64,000 nt of DNA from Reinekea sp. G2M2-21. GTDB lineage: Bacteria; Pseudomonadota; Gammaproteobacteria; Pseudomonadales; Natronospirillaceae. Each line of letters starts with the position of its first letter. The first letter of the stretch is position 1. This document shows, piece by piece, positions 54,608-61,411 of the stretch. The stretch lies in the NCBI RefSeq assembly GCF_015687175.1, contig NZ_JADPQG010000009.1, forward strand, positions 62,001 to 126,000. Direction: 5' to 3'. Position numbers and translations under genes: made by a program. The notes under the pieces were generated by a model. That model saw nothing but the letters and a program-made list of their open reading frames with translations. It was not told where the DNA came from and did not search any database.

Positions 54608-55430
54608 GCGGCGCTTCCACGGGCATCCACGCCCTGGACCCGTTGCGACGTGCCAATTTAGTCAGCCAAAGCAGATGCTATGGAATGGTTATTTACGCCG
54701 ATGTCGAAAACGGTTATTTATTCGTTTTGTAGAAGTGAACAACCGAGGCACGAGGGCGGTTGCGATATTTTTTTTGGACCTTGTTATTGGTGTTTGTGCG
54801 GTTAAAAAAATCAGTTTTTTCTTTCCAAGGGGCGATCCCCTTGAACCCCCTTTTGTCGCCCGCTTTGGTGATCTTCCTTAATTGTCACTTTCTTCGAACG
54901 GTCGCTTGAGCGTGCGTCCCTGCACGCGCGGCGCTTCCAAGGGCATCCATGCCCTTGAACCCGTTGCGACGTGCCAATTAAGTCAGCCAAAGCAGATGCG
55001 ACGGAGCGGTTATTTACGCCTGTACCCAAAGCGGTTATTTATTCGTTTTGTAGAAGTGAACAACCGAGGCACGAGGGCGGTTGCGATATATTTTTTGGAC
55101 CTTGTTATTGGTGTTTGTGCGGTTAAAAAAATCAGTTTTTTCTTTCCAAGGGGCGATCCCCTTGAACCCCCTTTTGTCGCCCGCTTTGGTGATCTTCCTT
55201 AATTGTCACTTTCTTCGAACGGTCGCTTGAGCGTGCGTCCCTGCACGCGCGGCGCTTCCAAGGGCATCCATGCCCTTGAGCCCGTTGCGACGTGCCAATT
55301 AAGCCAGCCAAAGCAGATGCGACGGAGCGATTATTTACTCCTGTTCTTGGTAAATAGAATTTGGAGGTTTGTTTTATCTATCGAGAGAGTGATTCATGCC
55401 GTTGTTTCACCGCCTTTCAAACGACCGCGC
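54608..55430 (+). repeat. Tandem 321-bp copies of the dispersed hairpin-rich repeat (copy C)
   Basis: The CGTTGCGACGTGCCAATT marker occurs at about 54641, 54962 and 55283, that is every 321 bases. Each unit holds the palindromes CCAAGGGG-CGAT-CCCC, the GTGC-GTCCC-TGCAC-like hairpin and AGGGCAT-CC-ATGCCCT. The final copy breaks off into a variable segment and the shared end CACCGCCTTTCAAACGACC near 55408-55430. Units 1-2 are almost identical, so the duplication is recent. Open frames across it are 107 codons per unit by coincidence of length. Confidence 0.88.
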
Positions 55431-55568
55431 GGAGCAATTCTCGTCTCACAGGTTGTTCAAGCAGGGATGCTAGAACAAGTGAGCCGGCCAAGGATGGCCG
55501 TCGCGAACGACCTGTCGAAGACGAAATTGAGAAGTGTGACCAGTCGTTTGTGGCGGCGGCTGGGATTG

Positions 55569-55814
55569 TTAAGGGCCAAGCTGTTGTGGCCCTTGACGAA
55601 AAGAATCTTCCAGTGAAACCAAGTCACTGAATGATGCTAAAGCCTCAGATACAAAGTAGATATGCTTAAATGCGTGCCACTCGGGGTTGCCCCCTTGAAA
55701 AGGAAAACACCCAATTAAACCACGTCTTGAACTATCCAAATGCCACAAATTTAAATTAAAAACTCGATAAAACGATGAAAACCCAAGGCCATCAATCTGA
55801 CGAAAAAACCACAT
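55569..55814 (-). pseudogene. Possible C-terminal gene fragment
   Basis: An 81-codon frame whose composition (aromatic-rich WFFRQIDGLGFSSFYRVFNLN) looks more protein-like than chance. A stop codon lies immediately before its first ATG and no ribosome site is present, so it would be the tail of a disrupted gene. I cannot name a family. Confidence 0.3.
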
Positions 55815-55913
55815 CTACACATTGAATAAACCGATTTTTTAGACGCCCATCACAATAACCTCACCTCACACATAAAATAAATTGTGTTCACTCATCACCC
55901 AGTGTTTTATACA

Positions 55914-56013
55914 GGTTGGCTTTTCAGAAAATTCAGGAGGCAAATAACGGAAAGAAAGTAGCGTAAAACTAAGCGCTACCCAAGAGTGGTGGAACACTCA
56001 AGGGCAGCTAACC
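55914..56013 (+). ncRNA. Candidate structured RNA (three-way junction)
   Basis: An outer stem GGTTGGCT (55914-55921) with AGCTAACC (56006-56013) encloses two hairpins, GTAGCG (55958-55963)/CGCTAC (55974-55979) and GAGTG (55984-55988)/CACTC (55995-55999). The element ends 25 bases before a start codon, in the position of a cis-regulatory leader. RadC-like coding sequence follows 480 bases further on; a resemblance to the known radC RNA motif is possible but not verified. Confidence 0.55.
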
Positions 56014-56038
56014 AAAACCGATAGTATGAGTATCAATT

Positions 56039-56377
56039 ATGGCTAAGTTCAATGGTAAGCTAGAGCACCGCTCGTTCCAAGAAAAAATCTCCCCACAAGG
56101 GAAACTAAGCGCAACTAAAAGCGACCTTCAACACCCCGTTGAAGCGAAACCTCCTTGTGACCCCGCAGTAAAGCAGTCAATTGCCAACCGGCACCGAAAC
56201 CCACAGATAGAAACCGACCCCGCGTACTTACGCGCCCTACACTGGTGGCGTTTTCGTATCGCCCTGGCGTTGTACACCGGAGCTTTTCCAAATTCGATGC
56301 GGCTAAAGCCGTGTTCCGTGACATTCGTGAGTTATCAGCAACTGTTAAAGCAGTACCGAAGTAACAACAGCCGCTGA
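56039..56377 (+). CDS. Hypothetical basic protein behind the RNA element
   Basis: 112 aa, basic, rich in Lys, Gln, Asn and Pro, with a Trp/aromatic centre (RALHWWRFRIALALYTG). No signal or clear domain. It is the first ORF after the candidate RNA leader and may be co-transcribed with the RadC-like gene. It is small and unusual enough that a non-coding role cannot be excluded. Confidence 0.45.
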   Translation: MAKFNGKLEHRSFQEKISPQGKLSATKSDLQHPVEAKPPCDPAVKQSIANRHRNPQIETDPAYLRALHWWRFRIALALYTGAFPNSMRLKPCSVTFVSYQQLLKQYRSNNSR

Positions 56378-56493
56378 ACGCACGCAGTAAAAAACACAGA
56401 ACACATTGCTTAGCCGCACATCTTGCCTGCGCACGCAGGCAAGGTTTCTGATGCTTTAAAAACAGAAAACGAATTTAAAAAGCGAGACAAACC

Positions 56494-56982
56494 ATGTACA
56501 AAAAAATCACCAACATAGACGACGAACTGCTGTTTACCCACGCCCATCAACGTGAATTGGAAAAACCCAACCCCGTGATACTCGACAGCATCGCCCGCGC
56601 CGAGCTGTACATAGCAAACACCTTCATACATTTAAAACACGAAGCCATTCACGCACTCATGCTCAGCACCCGCAGCGTGTTATTGGAAAGCCGACCCATT
56701 CTCACCGGTAAATTTTCATTGAAAGAACTCACCACCAATTTACTCATCAGCCACATCATTCAAGCCAACGCTACGCGGTTAATACTCATCCACCACAACC
56801 CTAAAGGAAACTTATCGATCAAAGACAAACACTTGCTGGAAGCCACGCGCATCAAAGACAGATTATTGGAATACTCAATCTGGCTAGACGACTTCTTCCT
56901 CATCACCAAAGCGGATACCGCTAACAGCAGCGGCTACAACCGGATGAACACCACCTCACTCGCTAGACTGGGTTTGGTGTAA
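56494..56982 (+). CDS. RadC/JAB-domain protein with degenerate metal motif
   Basis: 162 aa. The fold signature of RadC-like (MPN+/JAB) proteins is visible: strand-helix ...ALMLSTRSVLLESRPILTGKFS..., then a loop LILIHHNPKGNLSIKD (~97-111). The family metal motif is HNHPSG...PS..D. Here it reads HHNPKG..S..D, so the second His and the PS are lost. It may be a non-catalytic relic, as is common in mobile islands. It lies before the REP-like cluster. Confidence 0.75.
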   Translation: MYKKITNIDDELLFTHAHQRELEKPNPVILDSIARAELYIANTFIHLKHEAIHALMLSTRSVLLESRPILTGKFSLKELTTNLLISHIIQANATRLILIHHNPKGNLSIKDKHLLEATRIKDRLLEYSIWLDDFFLITKADTANSSGYNRMNTTSLARLGLV

Positions 56983-56989
56983 TATTTTT

Positions 56990-57142
56990 TGTAGGAGCCT
57001 TCGGAGCAACGCGGAGAGGCGATATTTGTGTGGGTCGGGCTTCAGCCCGACCCACAACTTATTCCAAAGCTTTTTTTTGTAGGTCGCGACTTTAGCCAGA
57101 CAATCGCAAACCCTGTGTGAGAGGGCTTTAGCCCCGATTAAA
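56990..57142. repeat. REP-like hairpin cluster
   Basis: The central hairpin at 57029-57056 pairs TGTGGGTCGGGCT with AGCCCGACCCACA around TC. It resembles the widespread GGTCGGGCTTCAGCCCGACC extragenic palindrome. A related GTAGGTCGCGACTTTAGC-type unit follows at ~57080, and GGGCTTTAGCCC at ~57123. All three lie between the RadC-like gene and the cassette array. Confidence 0.8.
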
Positions 57143-57340
57143 CGGCACTTGCTCCAGGGTAATGCGACATCAACGCAGATCTTCAAACTCACAATTTAAC
57201 TTCAAATGCATAGTCATCACCGCAACCACCCTATGCTTCGCGCCAAAAAAGTCTTTGCGCCGCATTTTCGGGAAATTGATTAAATACTTATGCACGCGCC
57301 GCAAAGCCCAGTCGATAACGGAATATCCATTCCACGTTTA
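57143..57340. other. Spacer between REP-like cluster and cassette array
   Basis: No gene is supported. An ATTTAAC at ~57193 looks like half of an attC but has no partner at suitable distance. Confidence 0.35.
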
Positions 57341-57496
57341 TTAGACTACCCACCATGAATAGGGCGTATCAGGCGCACGAGTATTTCGGTAAAAACCGCT
57401 CGTGTGGTTTTTTAGGGTGATCAGATTGACAATAATGTCCACACCGCCGAATATGACTGGCACTGAGCCGAATATGAACAGAAACCAATTCTGCAT
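57341..57496 (-). CDS. Possible short membrane protein in reverse orientation
   Basis: 51 aa from ATG 57496 (62 aa from 57529), with one long hydrophobic segment (FLFIFGSVPVIFGGVDIIVNLI). The orientation is opposite to the cassette ORFs. Could be real or chance; no ribosome site stands out. Confidence 0.4.
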   Translation of the reverse strand: MQNWFLFIFGSVPVIFGGVDIIVNLITLKNHTSGFYRNTRAPDTPYSWWVV

Positions 57497-57537
57497 ATGC
57501 GGCGCCGGAAAAAACCGCAGTGGCGGCATAAAAAACT

Positions 57538-57544
57538 GTTAAAT
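57538..57544 (+). other. Left junction of the cassette array (GTTAAAT)
   Basis: GTTAAAT fits the R' core GTTRRRY and lies 19 bases before the first cassette ORF. No R'' partner is within 100 bases upstream, so this could be an attI-like or truncated attC site. Confidence 0.45.
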
Positions 57545-57562
57545 TTAAAGGAGGAGTGTCAC

Positions 57563-58789
57563 ATGGAGAAAAATCTTTGGGAGTTTATTAAAGATGCATA
57601 TGAGAAAATGCCAATTTGGATACAAATCCCGACATTTGTAATCATTCTATTTCTATTTGTTTATCTCTTGATATCTCCAAAATTCATTGATGGTGAGCTT
57701 CTCGTTGCAAGTAGTGATTCTAGAACGAAGCCCATTCCAAGTTCGATTATAGAAGTAAATGTCAGTCCCGGCAGATGGGTCAGATTGCATACAGCGACAG
57801 ATGGAAGATTTACTCTGCCAACGCCGATCAAGCAGCCATTAGGATCTGTTAACATTAGATATTACCCATCCGGAATTAAGGAAGGATACTATGAAACTAG
57901 CGTTAAATATTTCAAATTCTTTGGTAAGGAAATTTTGCTCGAGTATGATGAGTCAGAAAAGACTCGTAATGTATTTTATCTAAAAGAAGATGTCAGTGCA
58001 CTCTTTAGTATTGTTCCAAGTGCTTTCGCGGATGTAGAAGCCAATCTAACGGGCCAGACTGTATCAGAAAAAACTGTAGATAATATTGATGATGCAATAC
58101 TAAAATCTGCTTCACAACGATTGAATCGATTAGTCGAAGCAACTGACCTAGAAAAGACGTTTTCCGATATTGGAATAAGTAAAGTTGATTTGGCTTTTAT
58201 TTACGCAGATATTCGAAGTAATTTTGATTTAGAAGTTAAGTCGGATATTTGGGAATACGCAGAAACATTACAAGATATTGTGAATTTCTCTAGAGAGCAG
58301 TTTTACAGATATAAACCTTGGGGTTTACACGACGGTCCCAGGATAGAAAAAATAAGAGAATTATTTAGCCAAGCCGAAGCGAAATACGGGAGCGAAACAT
58401 ATTTACTATATCAAGATGCAAGAATTCTTCGTAAGGCTGAGAAATCCTTTCCTGCTATAAACATTCTGAATAACATTATTGAGACTAATCCCGATTTTTA
58501 CCTTGCTTGGTATGATTTAGCTTTAGCATATAGATCACAGGGCTTAGTTGAAGAAGCAAATGATTCGTTCAGTCGAGCAATTGAATTAAGTGAAGAACAG
58601 AAACTAAATCACGCAGCTGTTTATAATACATTTGGAAGGTTTTTATATACGCAATGTAGACCCGAGGATTCAATTGTTTATTTAAACAAAACTCTCGAAA
58701 TTGAACCGGAGTATGGTTACACAAAGGGATATATATTAGACTCAGAGAGATTATTGGCTGGAGATATAAAACTTGAGTCATGCGACTAA
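57563..58789 (+). CDS. Cassette protein 1: membrane-anchored TPR-like protein
   Basis: 408 aa from ATG 57563 (AAAGGAGGAG upstream). One N-terminal helix (IQIPTFVIILFLFVYLLISP, ~18-37) is followed by a beta-rich region (~50-125) and then TPR-like pairs of helices (FYLAWYDLALAYRSQGLVEEAND near 325-345; FLYTQCRPEDSIVYLNKTLEIEPEYG near 375-400). The AT-rich coding sequence differs from neighbours to the left. It likely presents a protein-binding scaffold on the periplasmic side or in the cytoplasm. Role unknown. Confidence 0.75.
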   Translation: MEKNLWEFIKDAYEKMPIWIQIPTFVIILFLFVYLLISPKFIDGELLVASSDSRTKPIPSSIIEVNVSPGRWVRLHTATDGRFTLPTPIKQPLGSVNIRYYPSGIKEGYYETSVKYFKFFGKEILLEYDESEKTRNVFYLKEDVSALFSIVPSAFADVEANLTGQTVSEKTVDNIDDAILKSASQRLNRLVEATDLEKTFSDIGISKVDLAFIYADIRSNFDLEVKSDIWEYAETLQDIVNFSREQFYRYKPWGLHDGPRIEKIRELFSQAEAKYGSETYLLYQDARILRKAEKSFPAINILNNIIETNPDFYLAWYDLALAYRSQGLVEEANDSFSRAIELSEEQKLNHAAVYNTFGRFLYTQCRPEDSIVYLNKTLEIEPEYGYTKGYILDSERLLAGDIKLESCD

Positions 58790-58825
58790 ACAAAAATTAC
58801 AAAACGCTGTCGCAATACAGCCCTT

Positions 58826-58889
58826 ATTTAACAGCTTCGCGGCGGCCTTTAGACTCGCATTCGCTCGCCCTTAAACAAAGACGTTAAAT
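58826..58889 (+). repeat. attC-like site 1
   Basis: R'' ATTTAAC (58826-58832) and R' GTTAAAT (58883-58889) border a 64-base imperfect inverted repeat whose arms agree as TTTAAC..CTT.G at both ends. Lies 36 bases after the cassette 1 stop. Confidence 0.72.
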
Positions 58890-58902
58890 GACAAGGAAGA
58901 CC

Positions 58903-59300
58903 ATGGACACAACTAAACTAATTAAAAACTTAGTGATTATAGAGTTTGTACTGGCAGCAATTTATCTAGTACTAACTTTTTCTCTTGAAAAGTTTCTCCC
59001 TATACAATTGCAAGAGTTCCTAATCGCCGAAGCTAATGCCGAATGGACGACTGGTGATACAGTAATTTAGTTGTTGGAATTTTAATGCTTATTGCTCTCA
59101 TAGCTGGTTTGGTAGGTATTTTGAGAACCAAGATATGGGGCAAATACATTTACTTAGGATCAGCCGCATTCGGTTACTTACTTGCTCCTACTTTGGGTCC
59201 CACTGTGGAGCATGCTTATTCCGCCGCAATCTATGACTTGTCATCATTGGCAGCAGGAGGAGCAATCACACTATTGCTATTTACGCAGTCTTCGTTTAAC
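58903..59300 (+). pseudogene. Cassette 2: membrane protein gene split by a frameshift
   Basis: Frame 1 from ATG 58903 encodes a membrane start (KNLVIIEFVLAAIYLVLTF) and stops at 59068. Frame 2 continues seamlessly from ~59061 with VVGILMLIALIAGLVGIL, the KYIYLGSAAFGYLLAP region and AGGAITLLLFTQ. Joined by one base shift it gives a ~130-aa protein of about four helices. A one-base deletion or insertion near 59060 (mutation or sequencing error) explains the break. The natural end is probably at the attC (SSFNK). Confidence 0.7.
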
Positions 59301-59398
59301 AAGTGGTGTTGGATCGGCCCTAAATTTGCCGCCGGCGCGGCGGGTATAGGATTCAAATACGCTGCGCTTCATTGCGCCTCAGTTTAGGAACGTTAGGT
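59294..59398 (+). repeat. attC-like site 2
   Basis: R'' GTTTAAC (59294-59300) and R' GTTAGGT (59392-59398) are 105 bases apart with an internal GCGC-TTCATT-GCGC hairpin. The upstream gene reads into it, as in many cassettes. Confidence 0.65.
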
Positions 59399-59403
59399 CA
59401 TAT

Positions 59404-59853
59404 ATGAAGCTACTCAAAAGTCTCTTTAAGGCAAAACCTTCTATTGAACATAATGTCTTTGGTCGACTTATTTTGGAGAACGGTAAGAAAGGACCATATT
59501 GGATTCATGAATCCTACTCCTGCGATGACCCGACGATAACTATAGACGTATTATCTAGTGAACCTCCATCAGAGGCCCAAGTAGATTTTTATAAGGAAAT
59601 TGTTTCTGATCTAGACCAAGCATTTGATCTTGTCAGAGGAAAACTAGTCCCTGAATACGAGAGTGTGCTAAATGCTAAATTTCCCGATAGCTGGCGAGAA
59701 GTATTGGTATTTGCTGGTATCGGTATACCCTGCGATGGCAAAAGATCTTCAGATTGGGACATTACCTTTGAACTTGTAAAAGATAACTACGGATACCTTT
59801 TTAATTGCTACTTTGAGAGCGGAAATCTAATTCACGTTGGGATAGACACATGA
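59404..59853 (+). CDS. Cassette protein 3: hypothetical, immunity-like
   Basis: 149 aa, starting five bases after the attC 2 core, as is normal for cassettes. Acidic, cytoplasmic, with the pattern FGRLILENGKKGPYW then a helix (VDFYKEIVSDLDQAFDLV) and a beta-rich end. It resembles small uncharacterised cassette proteins of the DUF6985/immunity-like kind but I cannot assign a family with confidence. Confidence 0.65.
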   Translation: MKLLKSLFKAKPSIEHNVFGRLILENGKKGPYWIHESYSCDDPTITIDVLSSEPPSEAQVDFYKEIVSDLDQAFDLVRGKLVPEYESVLNAKFPDSWREVLVFAGIGIPCDGKRSSDWDITFELVKDNYGYLFNCYFESGNLIHVGIDT

Positions 59854-59857
59854 CCCG

Positions 59858-59917
59858 ACCTAACAATCACAGGTAGTCGGCGCGAAAAGTTCCGCCCAAC
59901 TGCTGCAAGCGTTAACT
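59858..59917 (+). repeat. attC-like site 3
   Basis: R'' ACCTAAC (59858-59864) and R' GTTAACT (59911-59917), 60 bases. The inner arms CAGGTAGTCGGCG and (reverse complement) CAGCAGTTGGGCG match over 10 of 13 bases, the classic imperfect attC fold. Confidence 0.85.
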
Positions 59918-59927
59918 GAATATCGAA

Positions 59928-60512
59928 ATGGCTATTGATAAAATTACACTTGAAGGGGTTCAACTTCGCCGAAAAGTAGAAATTCTTGTCGAATCAGATT
60001 TTAACCAAGCATACAAAGTGGCTCGCTCGATAAGACACCCTTGGTATAAATGTCAGTCCTTATCTAAAGTTTCCGAATTTGCTTCAAGTTCATCTATTGA
60101 ATCTTTGTTATTAGAGTCTTTCGACAGCGCCATGAAATGCCATGACGAAAATCGTAGAGTCTCAGTCGCATGTTGGCCGATTAAAGTTTCTTTGCATAGT
60201 GGAAAGACTTCACTGGCAAAAGCATTCTTAGATGAGTGCATAAGCCAGCTTAATAGTGATAAAGACCCCGTCAGTCGTTGGTGTGCCGTCAGCGTTGTAA
60301 ATACGATAAAATCAGATTTAAAAGTCTTGGAATACTTTTATGACACACTTGAATCTGTAACATCGAAGGGGCATGGCTGGCGAATTGAACGGAGTATTAA
60401 TCAATTACTTTCAGATCCCGAAGTTCAAAAAGATAAAAGGTATATTAAGTATTTAACAAAGCGGCTAGTTACAATAAATAGTTGGAAGAAAGCTAATGCT
60501 AGGCAAAGATAA
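59928..60512 (+). CDS. Cassette protein 4: alpha-helical repeat-like protein
   Basis: 194 aa, ten bases after attC 3. All-helical pattern with repeated pairs (YKVARSIRHPWYKCQSLSKVSEFASS; LAKAFLDECISQLNSDKDPVSRW), like HEAT/TPR-type solenoids. No signal or membrane helix, basic end. The family is not recognised. Confidence 0.65.
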   Translation: MAIDKITLEGVQLRRKVEILVESDFNQAYKVARSIRHPWYKCQSLSKVSEFASSSSIESLLLESFDSAMKCHDENRRVSVACWPIKVSLHSGKTSLAKAFLDECISQLNSDKDPVSRWCAVSVVNTIKSDLKVLEYFYDTLESVTSKGHGWRIERSINQLLSDPEVQKDKRYIKYLTKRLVTINSWKKANARQR

Positions 60513-60568
60513 ATAGTGATATACGGACTCGTCTTTTGCAGTTGGATCCGTATATCGCACTGTTATGC
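60509..60568 (+). repeat. attC-like site 4
   Basis: A perfect ten-pair stem GATATACGGA (60518-60527)/TCCGTATATC (60547-60556) with R' GTTATGC (60562-60568). The R'' side reads ATAAATA, so only partly conserved. The overall layout of a short attC is clear. Confidence 0.72.
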
Positions 60569-60582
60569 ATCCGGAGGATACA

Positions 60583-60951
60583 GTGCCTAAAAATTGGAAT
60601 GAAATTGAAACTGATGACATATTAAATTTTCATGGAGCTCAGACCGCAGATATCGCTCGGTATCAACGGATCATGGAGTTTAAAAATATACAGGCTCTAT
60701 CAGAATTAAGAGCAGGACTATTTGAATTGCAGAAAACGATTCACATAGTCGGTGATAAAGCCGAGGAAAGACTTAAGTCAGTTGAGCAATCTCAAAAAAG
60801 CGCATCTGAAGCTCAAGGAAAGATGAATGCTATTACAATTGCGCTAACAGTTGTAATTGCTCTTTCTACGGCTGTGTATACTTGGATTACATGGGAATCA
60901 TTAAAAGTCCAAAAAGACTCAAACCGAATTGCTTTGGAACAGAGTAAGTGA
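60583..60951 (+). CDS. Cassette protein 5: single-span membrane protein with coiled coil
   Basis: 122 aa from GTG 60583, preceded by GGAGG at five bases; ATG 60565 inside the attC core is the alternative. The long helical/coiled-coil part (~40-85, with ELQKTIHIVGDKAEERLKSVE) precedes one C-terminal membrane helix (ITIALTVVIALSTAVYTWITW) and a short charged tail. Tail-anchored small proteins like this are frequent in cassette arrays. Function unknown. Confidence 0.68.
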   Translation: MPKNWNEIETDDILNFHGAQTADIARYQRIMEFKNIQALSELRAGLFELQKTIHIVGDKAEERLKSVEQSQKSASEAQGKMNAITIALTVVIALSTAVYTWITWESLKVQKDSNRIALEQSK

Positions 60952-60954
60952 AAT

Positions 60955-61024
60955 GCATAACAAGTACACGCAGTTGATTATCTTTCCGCTTCGCTGCATT
61001 TGGCAACTGGCGCATGCGTTAAGC
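60955..61024 (+). repeat. attC-like site 5
   Basis: R'' GCATAAC (60955-60961), R' GTTAAGC (61018-61024, repeated as GTTAAGT at 61025-61031). Inner arms CAGTTG and CAACTG pair. 70 bases. Confidence 0.85.
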
Positions 61025-61041
61025 GTTAAGTGTTGAGTAGG

Positions 61042-61320
61042 ATGAATATAGGAACATTGAGCTGGCTAGGCCTGACTATCGCAATATGTGTGATTTTAAT
61101 GTTGGTATTAAGATTGAAGATCTGGATTGATAAATTCGATTTAGCCGTGATTGGGCTCGTTGTTGGTTTAATATCTGTTTTGATTGAGTTTAATTTCCCG
61201 AGCGAAGATACTGAGGGTCAGGTTATAGAGTCGATTCTTTATTTGTTACCAATAAATCTAGTTTTCCAGCTTGTCCCTGTTTCTCTCTTAAATCTGTGGC
61301 ATTCTGCATTTAACAAATAA
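61042..61320 (+). CDS. Cassette protein 6: small three-helix membrane protein
   Basis: 92 aa from ATG 61042 (a GTG at 61030 adds four). Three hydrophobic segments (about residues 6-23, 33-51 and 65-85). The stop lies just inside attC 6, as seen for the broken cassette 2. Both proteins end SxFNK because the R'' sequence encodes Phe-Asn-Lys. Function unknown. Confidence 0.65.
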   Translation: MNIGTLSWLGLTIAICVILMLVLRLKIWIDKFDLAVIGLVVGLISVLIEFNFPSEDTEGQVIESILYLLPINLVFQLVPVSLLNLWHSAFNK

Positions 61321-61399
61321 TTGTTACGCAAGCCCAAAAGCCTTGCTTCGCAAGTGGGCTTCGGACTCGTAAATTCAACGCAAAATAATGGCGTTAATT
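61308..61399 (+). repeat. attC-like site 6
   Basis: R'' ATTTAAC (61308-61314) and R' GTTAATT (61393-61399). The arms share AACAAATAATTGTT-like and AAGCCCA stretches with the reverse complement, plus an inner AAGCCTTGCTTCGCAAG hairpin. 92 bases. Confidence 0.75.
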
Positions 61400-61411
61400 T
61401 CAAGGAACCTC

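Noticed and set aside
54549-55616. Serial open frames of about 107 codons across the 321-bp tandem repeats.
   Set aside because: The unit is a multiple of three, so frames repeat by length alone; the content is palindromes, and the same DNA at 33.1 and 41.4 kb is broken by stops.
57538-57544. GTTAAAT as a complete attC or attI.
   Set aside because: No matching R'' or fold within 100 bases and no integrase beside it, so it is listed only as a junction candidate.
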